A stretch of DNA of 64,000 nt from Sipunculus nudus (taxonomy: Eukaryota; Annelida; Sipuncula; Golfingiida; Sipunculidae). The notes beneath the pieces were generated by a model. The model was not told the DNA's origin. It saw only the letters and a program-made list of their open reading frames with translations, and did no database searches. Within the stretch, counting starts at the first letter, position 1, and each line of letters opens with the position of its first letter. The stretch spans positions 7,152,576-7,216,575 of the forward strand of contig CM049309.1 in assembly GCA_026874595.1 (NCBI GenBank), in the 5' to 3' direction. This document shows positions 12,601 to 23,965 of this stretch, piece by piece. The position numbers and the translations under genes were made by a program.

Positions 12601-14308
12601 CCCTTTACACTAGTGGCAGTTTTCAACAAATTTGATTGCAAAACTGAACATAAAATGTGTTGTTTTGCCAAATCAATTAGGAAACACTGATACTGATATA
12701 TAACAAAGAAACTAATATGATATAAATTTAGCTATAAATAAAATAATATTATTTCTTCAATTAATAAAAGTAACATTTTATAAAACTTATGAAGTTTACA
12801 TATGGTCTTTTTGTTGTTGTTGTGGTATGATAATTTGCCAGAAACTGTAATAGAAACAATAATATGGTCATTATTGATCAATTAGATACCCCTCCCAGCA
12901 GGGACCAAACTGCAAAATTTTCAAAGACCAAACTTGACAGTTGATTCTGTTAAGGTTGAGAGTGTCAGGTTTGATTTTCATTGGATTTAATTCAATCATT
13001 GAGCTGATGAGGTATATTGAGTGGCACCATGGCGGGGTGATGTAATAAAATTGTCATTGATAAGCCAATAGATCAAGCTTAATCAGTTGGATCTGTTGAT
13101 AAAAGACCCAGACACCCTACCCATGGCCCTAACCCAGGGGGTGGTACTTAATTCATTATCCAAGGGGTGTTTTTCATGCTCTCTGAAGATGTTACCCCAG
13201 CCTGAAAGGGTAATTAGCGAGTGGGTGGCCAATTAAAGATGTGAATGGAGCACAGACCCCATGTTGATTGCCAAAGACCTTGGTGGGTGCTACCACCCCT
13301 GCATGAAAGAGTGAGTCTGGTCAAATCCACCTGCTACCACCCCCTTGGGCAGGAATGGGCTTGTCCTGAGGGTGGCCCTGCCTGAGGGATTAAGTCTAGT
13401 GCTGAAAGTATTACCTACACCATCTCATCTCTACCTGAAGCTTCACATAGGTACATTGCTGCTGAAGCAAGGGAGATGCTACTTTTGATCTGTATGCTCG
13501 GCAGATGCTAGCTGTGGCAGCTTCTACAAAGGACTGACTCAGCCCACTTGGTGCAGGAAAGAAAAATACTGTACAGTACATTGGATACCAGACTTACATA
13601 CACACTTAATACACATTGGAAAAAGTGTGGGTTTGAATCAAATTACTGACTTTTTATCGTGGAACGTCAGAAGTAGTGAGTGGTCAGTGTCCGGCTGTGT
13701 CACTTTAGGGCAAGCCGTGATGTTTTGTACATATCCCTACTACCGCCCGTGGATGTATTTCCCAGGCAAATATCCTGTGAGTACCAAAATGTATATATGT
13801 CTTTTCGGTGATGTTGGATTTTGTGAAAAAAAAATGGCCTACCAGTCACTGTAATATAGCATTGTTGTTTTCAAGGTTATCAGTGTTGATATATTATTTG
13901 CCACACGTTCAGATATAAATATATATTTAAAAATAATTATGGATATATATTTCCATAAATTATTTAATATTTAGGAGATAAACATATTAAGCATTTGCAG
14001 TATAAAATTTTTATTTTGATTGTTCTTTAACATTGTTTTATATGGGTTTTCTTAGAAGTAACTCTTGCAGTTTCACTAGTTTATTCTTCTTTTTTTCTTT
14101 TAATAGTAACATATGGTTCTTATTCAAACTTGTCAAATTTTAAATTTGTCAGTCTTGAAATACAATCAGTTGATTGTTACTAAGCATTATCATTTTTAGG
14201 GTTCATTTTACCAGGATAAGTTATGAATAATATTCAGTGATTTACAATAACGATAACACTGAGAAAGGAATAAATCATGTATACAGTCAGATAAATAACT
14301 TGAATAAA

Positions 14309-14352
14309 ACGAATCAGAAACAACAGACAAACGAATCAGAAACAACAGACAA
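14309..14352. repeat. 22-bp direct tandem duplication
   Basis: Two perfect adjacent copies of a 22-bp unit beginning ACGAATCAGAAACAACAG, at 14309-14330 and 14331-14352. No function apparent. Confidence 0.85.
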
Positions 14353-17092
14353 TATAAATGATTTTTTTATGTAAAAGTTTACACTTAAAACAGTTCAATA
14401 CTGAAAAATATTATTTTAAAATTTAAACCGTTGCATTTTTTTGTGTAAGCTAGTGAAGTCATTTTTGTACCTGATTGAATAACATCATATTTGATAACTG
14501 AGAACAGGAAAACAATTTTTATAATGTCTTTGTTGCAGTATAAAATATTGTGAACTATAGGAATGTGTTTATAATTTAATGTATGGCTGTAAATAATAGC
14601 CATGAATGTAAAAGAATGTTATAATTGATTGCTATCAGTGATTAATATTACTAACATTCATGAGGTAGTTAAGTAATCTTATGGTTATGATGTTAAATGA
14701 TAAAAAATTGTTTAGTGGAGAGAAAATGAGGCTGACATTTGACAGGTCATGTGTTTACCAGTTGGGTATGGGTGTACATAACAGAGGTACTGATCTATAC
14801 ATGCACATAACCAGGTGCGGTCTATTTGTTCAGCATCTTCTGGCCAGGGTGGTGTATGGAGGGAGCATTATAGATGAAGAGACTGTGAGTCCATGTGGCT
14901 TGCACATGAGAGGAGCATAAGCTGCCTCAGCACTTGTGCAGCACTTCTTCAGTCGGGCAACATGTTGCTTTTTGCCCCCAGGAGACGATGTTGAACCTCG
15001 ATGTTGAACCTCGTGTGGTCAGGCATCAAGGTTTCATTTGTTACCATGATGCTGTGATTGACAGCTGTATGAGGTTTGATTGACAGGTTGAGGTTGACAT
15101 CAGCCAGCATAGATTGAATTTAATTTGGATCCATCTGTCAAATCACGCAATGATATTGGACTTTTTCAAGTGTAACAGCTTTTTTGCCAGCTGCATAAAA
15201 ACATGGTCTGCAAAAATGCACTGCAGACGTGAGAATGAAATGGAGATATGCACAGGGATGACAATTAAATATTGATATTTGATGCTAATCGCCATTTCTT
15301 TTAGTTGTTTAATAGAAAATAAGGTCCCAACCACCCGGGGAAGTGCAGTTCAGGAGACTGAGATTTGGTTATTTAGTCATTCAAAGGATGTCTAAAACAA
15401 GTCTTTTATTTGTCACAACAAATACAGTTTTTTTTTGTTTGTTTTTTTTTTTTTTAAGTGGAAAAAGAAACTTCAATTTGTAGCTATGTGTATTAAGTGT
15501 ACATGTAATCTGCTCATGAAAAATGGTGTTGTTTACATATTAAGATGGCAGTTTATGATAATATATAGATGTAGGTCTGACCAGAGAACCTCTATAGTTA
15601 CTGTAATATATCCATTTTCTTATATCATTTAAATTACATCAGATGTGAAAAGCGACTTTAATGTTTTATGCACACCTGCTGCTATGGCTTTTTATGCATT
15701 TGATTGGTATCCAGTGTTTCTACGAACAATATCCGATACCTTCTTCATAATAGGCCGATGATATACATGTCTGGCCATTTTTGGATAAAAAGTAAACACA
15801 CTTCATTTGTTGGAGAAAATAATTTGTTTTTCTTCAAAAAGAAAGTGCCTGTTACTCCCTCTCCCAGCCAGAAATCAACTTTTCAATCTTGCATTACAAA
15901 TGGTCTGACATGTAAAGTTGCTTTAAATTGGTTGACACGCATATAAGCAACGCATGAGCAATTTAATTACTTTACTTTAAGATAACCTTTGAGATGATCA
16001 GTATAATGTATACCTGGTTATCTTATAATGCTATTCATGTTTTTTATATAGGCATTTTAATGATCTGTAACATTTGATTGACAAATGTTAGAAAGGCTTG
16101 AGTTAGTATATTAAATACATTATACTCGATGACCACTATTAAGAAAATGTAATTGATATAAATATTAGAATCACATAATACAGTCAAAACAAATTATTTG
16201 CATCACTATCTGACAAATATTATTCCTTTATTGTATGAATAATTCTGTCAGAATTTGTTAAAATAAGTTATAATATCTGATCAAATATATATTAATGGCC
16301 TTATTTGTTTCAATATAGGTTAAAGAGGTTTTTTTATATAATTTTAAGCTTAATCAGGTAAAAATATTACCTGATTTAAAAAAAAATGTGTTCGATATAA
16401 TAACAGAAACATTTGGTAATACATACATCAAATACAGCAAGGTAAGCGATGACGTTTACATGACGTACTTTAGCTTTTCATAGCTTTTCGTGATTTGATT
16501 GTTGGAGAATGTGTATTATAGAGGAAAACGGTAATAAAGGTAATGTAAACGGATGCTTATAGTACAGAAACCACATGTGGTCCACATAAAGCAATCACAA
16601 TGTACTATGGCCAGGACATGGTGATATGGCCTTTATTAACATCAAGTTATAGGTGATACTCAGTGACAGGGGCTGTCGTTTGAACTTTATACTGTTGATA
16701 GTAACTTGACCTTTAAGGGTCAGTGAGGGAGGGGATGGTCATGAGAACTGAGACCTGATGGACTTTGCTGTCTTGGTGCTGGGTAAGCCAGTGGATTGAC
16801 TTTGATACTTGTCCACAGCTGGTACTGTCAATAACAGTCAGGAGATGTATACCCCGGGGATGGTACACTGAGCATAACCTGTATCCACAGCACTGTACCC
16901 TGTATCTGACTCTTATTGAAGGGCAGGTCAGAGTGGTTGGTAATTCTGTGATTCATTGCAACCAAAACCACACTGTAGAGCTTAATCATTCTGCTACTTG
17001 TGGTCATCATCATGTGATTGTTTTAGTGCCCCTCCTTCCAGTCAATAACTACACATACACCTGCTGCGTTCTTTCATATCATCATTGAGCAA

Positions 17093-17108
17093 CCCCCCCC
17101 CCCCCCCC
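17093..17108 (+). repeat. Poly-C tract (16 C)
   Basis: Run of 16 C followed by an (AC)n stretch, in an AT-rich intron about 300 bp upstream of an exon. Confidence 0.9.
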
Positions 17109-17405
17109 ACACACACACACATTGAGGAAGGGTCAATAGCCCTTGCAGTTAACACATTACCATTCTTAGTTTACTAACATTTGTTTAGTTCCCACATAAC
17201 ATATCAGTTATATTAATTATATGTGATAAATTATGTGTGTGTGCTTAAATAATATCTCTGTTTTACTTATAAAAATTAGGTTATCTCTCATTACTGGGCT
17301 TGAAATTATTCAGAAACAACTCATAAATGCTTGATATTTATGAGATCATGGAGTCATTGAAAAGGGTATATTGAAAGTTAATGACCTTTGATTTTATCAT
17401 TTCAG

Positions 17406-17469
17406 GTGTATTCACCAGGTACAGATGAGTTTGGCCAAGATCCACAAAGGTTTGCGTCCCCTTTTATTG
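17406..17469 (+). CDS. TCF12: E-protein exon: VYxP block
   Basis: The exon lies between a pyrimidine-rich acceptor (TTATCATTTCAG) and donor ATTG|GTAAGT. It starts in phase 0 and encodes VYSPGTDEFGQDPQRFASPFI plus the first base of a Gly/Asp codon. It matches the vertebrate E-protein segment VY(A/S)PS..DDFNRE...FF.QDG, which marks the boundary where short isoforms join. The 64 nt leave phase 1, which is completed by the next exon to give a D-G pair as in vertebrate QDG. I use the symbol TCF12 for similarity only. TCF3, TCF4 and TCF12 are vertebrate duplicates of a single invertebrate gene orthologous to Drosophila daughterless. Confidence 0.85.
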
Positions 17470-17925
17470 GTAAGTATATGTTCTGGGATTTTCTCAGCTG
17501 TATATTCCAGCTGAGATCATTCTTTAAACAATTATTTAAGCACCTTTTGCCTTTGCTTTGAGGCAGTATGCTTTTGGACCATTTATCAATGATTAAGAAA
17601 GTACACAGTAAGAGAATTAACTTTTAAGAAACTTGTAAATTTTTGTAACAGTAACCATTTGATCTTTGCTGTATGTAAATATATTTCAAATTTTGTATTG
17701 TAAAATCACCTGATTATATTGAAGGAATCACAGACTGAATAAAAAAAAATTAAAAAAAAATTAAAAATATATTAATCTGTATATTTTTTTGGTGCTAAAT
17801 CAAACTTTACAAATATATTTTATCTTTTGCGAAGGAAAACAGTTTTCATGCTGGTTTATCTTATGAGTGTAATATTAATGAGATATTACATGTCGTTTGA
17901 CTTGTATTCATGATCTTAATTACAG
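17470..17925 (+). other. Intron (456 bp)
   Basis: AT-rich intron with a long A/T tract around 17740-17800. Nothing else recognised. Confidence 0.8.
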
Positions 17926-18077
17926 ATGGTGCCTACAGTTCCTCAGACCACTGGTCGTCGTCCAATAATGGTTTGCCGTCGTCCACGTACCACTCCGCCA
18001 TGCTTCACAACACGAGCGCACATTACTCGCAAGCTTCCTCGTCATATACCAATATGCACCACCCGCACGACACAATG
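17926..18077 (+). CDS. TCF12: E-protein exon: DHWSSSN / SSSYTN block
   Basis: The acceptor is CTTAATTACAG and the donor ATG|GTGAGT; 152 nt, phase 1 to 0. It encodes DGAYSSSDHWSSSNNG followed by a Ser/His-rich stretch ending SSSYTNMHHPHDTM. Vertebrate TCF12 has DGTHNSSDLWSSSNG and QSSSYGNLHSHDR at the same positions, so the homology is clear along the whole exon. The region is disordered, lies between activation domains AD1 and AD2, and its role in the family is modulation of transactivation. The frame stays open for about 70 codons past the donor, which I treat as intronic. Confidence 0.9.
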
Positions 18078-18124
18078 GTGAGTCAGCCATGTTTTTATTG
18101 TTTTGCTCAGTACGCAAAAACATA

Positions 18125-18205
18125 CAGTGGAACCTTAAGTAGAGGACACCCCCTAGTCACAGCTACCTCACATTCACTGGCATTGACTGGTGAACCATTT
18201 CACTG
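18125..18205. mobile_element. Short MITE with CAGTGGAAC-type termini
   Basis: An 81-bp element beginning CAGTGGAACCTTAAGTAG and ending ...CATTTCACTG, flanked by TA on both sides (18123-18124 and 18206-18207). Imperfect terminal inverted repeats and TA target duplication fit a non-autonomous Tc1/mariner-type element. It belongs to a style of 'CAGTGAAACCTCT... GGTCC' elements that I recall as common in marine invertebrates. Confidence 0.5.
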
Positions 18206-21200
18206 TACCTTGTACATTTTCTTAGAACCATCTCATAAAAGAGGTGTTTCAGAAGCTTGGCATCATTTGTTCATGGTTTTACAGTGATATTTTATAAATG
18301 TTTACCAAATTTACCATTTTCTGCTTGGGTTTGATTGTCAACTTATCTGAACTTTTTCACTGAGGTCAGAGATCACAAGAATTATGACAGATTTATTATG
18401 TCTTACTTTGCTCTTTCCTTGGGATCTTTTAATTCAAGAATGAAGCATAAAACAATTTGTCCCAAAAGCGGAACCAGGTAATCTGCACTGGAGTGAAATA
18501 ATACTTCTCATTCTGCCTCTGGAACAAAAAGTTACCAAGCTTCATTGGCTGTAAAAAAAAGGAAAGATAAGTGAAAAAAGTTGCTTCAAAAGGTTAAAAG
18601 GAAGTAAGAGAAACAAAAAAACAATCATTAAATATGGTAATAATTAAAATGATAAAATTAAACCGCGAGAAGGGATGGTGATAATAATAAATGGTTCTTT
18701 TACTGTAAAAAAAATTCCTCACATGTTCTCTGTCACTGGAATTATATATCTGCTTGTTTTTGAATAGGCATCATGTGCAAATTTTTTTGTCTGTTTGGAT
18801 GAGTTTGCCCAAGTAGTTTGGATGTTATACAGTAGTTTCATTTATATAAATGCAGCTCAAAGCAATTTGCAATTCAGTTTTGCATCACTTTTCTTGATTT
18901 CATTAAACTAATGTAACATTCCCTGTAGTTAGATTCAATAAACTTAATATTAATGGAATAGGATTGAAAAAAAAGGATGCATAACCCGGTAGAAGTCACT
19001 GAAAATAATTACCTAATCTGCATAGTGCATTTAACAGTCTGTTAATAACAAGTTTACCTGTCACCTGAATGTCAGAAATGAATTACAAAATAACATGTAT
19101 GGAGAGATATAAGAAAATGATTAGTTAATTTAGGTTTTTCAAGTGGAATAATTATAGGAATGCAAAGGCATTTTAATGGATATGCATAGAATGAGAGGGG
19201 ACTATAGTGTTCTGTGATAGCTTCACCATCTTATAATGATATGAAATGAAATAGCGAGGGATTATAAAGGTGTAATTACCTCAAAAAGAAACTTGAAAGA
19301 ACTGTAAATAGGTGGGAGCAGATGGGTGAACAATCAAGTAAAAGCCAACATGCTTCAGTATTGTACATCACAGAGACAGAAATGGGCACAGCTCAAACTA
19401 AATTCTGTATCCCAAAAGTATTTGCATCACATGTTGTACATTTCACTGATTTATGTGGTCGTAATTCTTGGTTAAATAACACTTGGTGACAAATTAGAAC
19501 GAAACAGAAGAATGCTCCATGGAAAACTTCCCTTATGTTAACTTTTTTAGATTTATTAAAGTACCGGCCACTCGACAAATAAATTGAGATTAGTTAGTGG
19601 TACACAAGTGGAAGAAATATTAACAAGATTGTGCTAGGGAACAAATGAGCACATTGTGAGATGGCTTTTACAATGAGGATCGTGCCGCCAAGCAGCAGGG
19701 AGACTTTTCCCATCAAGCCTTCTGGGATAGTGCCACGGGAGGAAAGTAATTTTCAAGTGAATTAGGTGGTGCATTTCTTTCTTTGCCAACTTTTTCCTTT
19801 TCCTGAGTAGGTCCCTCCTTTTGTACCCAAAGATCGTGCTACTACCTGGTGAATTTTTCAGGCATCACTGTGCTTTCTCGTGCCACCATTCAGTGAGTTT
19901 TTTGTGCTGTTCATTCGCCCGCGTGCCTGTGCATGTTGACGTCGTTGTCGCCTGACAGGCCTAAGTTATCTTTGTGTCTCTCAGTAGGGCTTCTTCCGTT
20001 TTACATTATCCGCAAGTTCCTGTAACAGGGTCCAATGACATTTTGGCAGCAGCTTTTCGAGAGGCTAATTCCAGATCTAGCTTTTGTTCATATTTTTTTA
20101 CCAAAAGTCTTTGAAAAGAGCTGTTTTTCTTTTACTTTCAAGAGGATACAAAGTTTCTCGTAACTCTGTAATTTAAAGAATTTCAAGAAGTCTTTTGTTT
20201 AATCTTTTGACAATTAAGAATCAGCAGTTTGCTTTCTATTTGTTTAAATAATAACATTTATTGTCATAGAAGTTTTTAAATTTGTTTGATTCATTTTAAT
20301 ATTGCCTTAAAATTCTCAGCGATTGATCAAGGTCCAGCTTTTCTTGATATCATTTATCATAGTTCCTGTATTAACCTGTTTGGCTTCTCATTTAAAAGAA
20401 TACAAGTGGTAACGTACACAGTATTTTACACAGGTTTTCTAAATTAAAGTGGTATGATTATTAAGTTGAGATAAGTTGCTTTTTTATAATTTTTGTTGAA
20501 ATAATGACTGACTTCCTTTTATGTTAGGCTCTATATTAGTGATGTGTCAATTAATCAGTTATATTGATGATTGGTCTTTTACCTTCTTAATCAATTAAAT
20601 CTCTTTTATTTTTGCATAATTGATCACAAACAATAATGTATGCACATCAAAAGAAGTTGCATTATCTGGATAAAATATTTTTATTCTGATAAGGGTATAA
20701 GAAAGATGGGACAAAACTGCAACCATATTTAAAACTTAATTCAAAACATGTCAAACCCTGGCCATTTAATATCTTGACCTTCAGCGTGATGTACAATTAA
20801 CTTGTATTTGTCAGTATTTTAGGTATTATTCTATACAGTATATTTAACCACAATGCAGATAACACGTAAAATAATATATTAATATTTGATCACCAGTTAC
20901 TTTTTATATTTCAATCATCGAATATGTTTTTACAACTAATACCTAGCAGTTCAAAATAAAGATATGTCAGCTTTAGATTCTCTCATGGAGCAACTTAAGA
21001 TGCTGGAACAGAAAAACAACCTAGGATTTAAATACTGAAATAGTCTGAACCATTGAAACATTGACAGTCTGTTTTTGTTGAAATGAGAGAAGTGACCGTA
21101 GATAATCCTGATCCCAAAGGATGTATTGCCACTCAGTCCTCCCCAAGTCAATTGAAAACAAACTCTAACACCTGCTGCCTGTGTATTAGTGACATGTCTA

Positions 21201-22253
21201 GGAAGTATTAAACATGATCATACCAGACCTTATAAGGCTCACCTAAGAACTGTGATTTACAGAAAATATGGAACTTGTATCTGTTTTTCACGGATGGTTT
21301 TCCAGACCTTTTGAAAAGTAATCATTACTGTTGAAAGATTGAACGATGGATAACTAAAGTCAGTAGTGCAAACTGAGACATTTGGCATGATAGCAAGTAA
21401 ACAAAAAATGTATGGTTATGTTGGTGAATGTATGGGGTATTTTAAGGTTACAGTTAAACAGAAAAGGACATTCAAAAAGATATATTTTAATGATGGGAAT
21501 TTTTGTCGCTTTGATATTTTATTTTTGCTATGATTCAGTGGACACGAAGGTTTTTGTCATCAACCTTACTTCTTTTAAATATCATAATATAAAGTGTCTC
21601 ATATAACTTTGATATGTTAATGCATATAATAATCATTTCATATATTATAGAGTTGTTTGATATATCCAGCATGTATAACAATATATGCATATCCAAAAAT
21701 ATTAATTAGTCATTAAATTGTTAAAAGTGATTATTAATATAATTTTGTGAACAATTTTGTTCATTATGATAATGAAAAATAATAAAAACAATATAAAATT
21801 ATATTAGTATAATTATTATTTTGATAAATATTTTACAACAGCATTTATAAAGTGGTTTGTCAGACTGTGCGCAGAAATCCCAACATTTAACTTTCCCACA
21901 TTTGGATTAATTCACAAGTGACAGAAGTTCATCAGGTTCAGCGTATGAACAAGCCTCTGTGTGGATGAACGGGACCTCACACACTGTCAGATGTGTTTAC
22001 ATATTTTTTCTAATGACCAGATGTACCTGCAGCATTTGCTGCGGGATCCTGCAGGTCTTTTCGCTGCTGAGTCTGTCCTGTGGTAGGCTTACACTGAAGA
22101 GATAAGAACAACTGTTAAGTTGCTTATTGTGCAGCCAGCAATATTAAAAAAATATAATAGAGTGTAACATTGAACACAGGCAAAGGAAACATCTTGTCAG
22201 CTGCTGACAGCCCTGCCAAGGGTTTCCTTGCATATGTCACAAACTACCCCTAT

Positions 22254-22267
22254 CCCCCCCCCCCCCC
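22254..22267 (+). repeat. Poly-C tract (14 C)
   Basis: Run of 14 C in an AT-rich intron. Confidence 0.9.
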
Positions 22268-23563
22268 ACTTTCCAGTCCTCAAGCATCTTATGCTTTGAT
22301 GCAGTTGCTGTACCATTCCCAGGATCATGGACTCGCTGTTGTGCAGCTTAGATACTTATTGGTTTAATGAGAATATTGCCACAGTATATTTTTTTCTGCT
22401 TTCCCTACAAGACAGGTGACAGTAAATTAAAATAATAATATGTGACAGATACATGTTTTGTGGTATCTGCAAAAGTTCCCTCTTTCCCTATATTAGAAGG
22501 GTGGTTATATACTTTAAAATCAAAATCTGTATTAGTTGTATGATTATATACTTTAAAAATGATATGGACATCACAATTCATTATAAGGAAATATCAGTTT
22601 TAAATGACCAAGTCACTAGTAATCTTGTTGAGTTGTGCTTTGTTAATAGAAATACAGTGTATATTTTATTGGTTGTATATCACTTAGTCTAAATGATGGA
22701 TTATATTTCCATAAAATCTTTATGTTCTCCGGGTAATATGAAACTTGTTCCCTGATGTCATAATATAAAGTTTTCCTGAAATATTATAACAAGTTTAAGG
22801 AATATTGAAACCAGTGCTAACATGAAATTTCCATTTATTTAAATGGTCATTCAGAAGTTCATTACATTTCTTAGCTGCTGTGTATCTTAAAATATACCCA
22901 AAAGGAAATCCGTGAATACCAGCCTAAAGTGAATCAGATGAGGAGGCCCTAATTGGTTGATTCCCTGATAGAAGGCGACACTGTATTATTAATGTCAATG
23001 ATCATTAAAATTTCTTTTAATTCTTTTGTATGATCAGTGTTATAATGAAAAAGATCGTTAATATAATAGTCTAATTATAATATGCCAATCCCTAGTGTAA
23101 ACTTGTTATAAGTAGACATCTGTCAAACACTTTGTGTGTGAAATACATGATGAGAAATATACAGTGAAATATGTCATATAAAATATGCAGGTTTATAATT
23201 TATATATTCATGTATATAATATGGTTTTTTGTCCCATATTTTGTGTTAATTCATTTGTTTGGAAGGATAAATTAATTTATGATTTTTAATTGCAAGCAGA
23301 ATTTTTAAATAATATATTATATTCCTTTTGTGAAATATTACCCTTCCATTTTACCATGCATATATTTTACTTAAAAATTATGATATCAGAAAGTATTACA
23401 CGTTTTCCACACAGGATCTTCACAAATAAAATTTAAAATAAAATTTAATAAAGAACTGTGAATTTACATTTTTTTGCATCATTGTGTGATGAAAATTTTG
23501 TATCTATGCAAACCAAAGTTACATTTGATATTGATCATGGAAAAAAAAATCATAATTTTTATA

Positions 23564-23750
23564 CAGTAAACAGCACCTAACAGCCACATTCGTTTGGTGA
23601 CTTCAGTATAATGACCAATTTTTTACAGTCCCAAAAAAGAATTGTCCCAATTCTTTTTTGGTCTTTATATGCGACCTCACTTAGACAACAACCTTGAAAA
23701 TGTGACAACTTTAACAAGGTCCCATTTGTGGTTATATGGGAGTTTCACTG
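23564..23750. mobile_element. MITE (187 bp) abutting the next exon
   Basis: The element starts CAGTAAACAGCACC and ends GAGTTTCACTG, so the termini are inverted copies of CAGTRAAAC. TA lies on each side (23562-23563, 23751-23752). Internally it has a 14-bp perfect hairpin (arms 23631-23644 and 23648-23661, 3-nt loop). It is of the same style as the element at 18125. Its right end is only 38 bp from the acceptor of the exon at 23789, so the branch point and pyrimidine tract lie in the remaining gap. Confidence 0.6.
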
Positions 23751-23788
23751 TATTCAGTTATATTTTATATATATTTTATTCCAAACAG

Positions 23789-23965
23789 GGATACCATCCT
23801 GTGTCACCAAGCCACGACAGCTCTTTGATGGCTCCAGGTCTTCCACCCATGTCCAGCTTCCGCCCAACGGGCGTCCCCCCTACTTCCTCAGCGTACGTCA
23901 GCTCATCTACAGTGGTCAACGGTAGCTCCCAGACAGGGGAAACTCTTGGCAAGGCACTCACAGCG
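23789..23965 (+). CDS. TCF12: E-protein exon: LPPMSSF / SSQTGETLGKAL block
   Basis: Acceptor TTCCAAACAG, donor ACAGCG|GTACGT; 177 nt, phase 0 to 0. It encodes GYHPVSPSHDSSLMAPGLPPMSSFRP and later VNGSSQTGETLGKALTA. Vertebrate TCF12 reads LPPMSSFHRG and [21 protein letters not shown]. The SSQTGxxLGKAL string is one of the most conserved parts of the family outside bHLH and precedes AD2. Because its length is divisible by three, the exon could be skipped without a frameshift. Confidence 0.93.

Larger units (their letters stand above)
6693..17405 (+). other. Long intron upstream of the first certain E-protein exon
   Basis: About 10.7 kb, AT-rich, with no exon I can support. I looked for the expected upstream E-protein segments (acidic AD1 helix, basic KKVRK-type NLS) and did not find them. 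GC-richer islands lie at about 8640-9020, 11330-11750 and 13020-13530 and could be conserved regulatory elements. Small tandem duplications are a 22-bp unit at 14309-14352 and a 13-bp unit at 14988-15013. Two TGACGT half-CREs lie 11 bp apart at 16450 and 16461. A 16-base C run sits at 17093-17108, followed by a short CA tract. Confidence 0.5.
18078..23788 (+). other. Intron (5.7 kb)
   Basis: Mostly very AT-rich, especially 21600-21840 and 23000-23480. It contains two short TA-flanked MITE-like elements, one 47 bp after the upstream exon and one ending 38 bp before the downstream exon, and a 14-base C run at 22254-22267. A GC-richer patch at 19670-20000 has no open frame of interest. Confidence 0.7.

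Noticed and set aside
12414-12671. Minus-strand 85-codon frame with GLKRHMKLYH, suggesting a zinc-finger remnant
   Set aside because: The histidine spacing is suggestive of a BED or C2H2 finger, but the required cysteine pair is missing and no neighbouring finger exists.
15704-15946. Frame containing KKKVPVTPSPSQ, considered as the E-protein NLS exon
   Set aside because: No acceptor or donor with matching phase, and the match to KKVRKVPPGLPSS is short and in low-complexity sequence.
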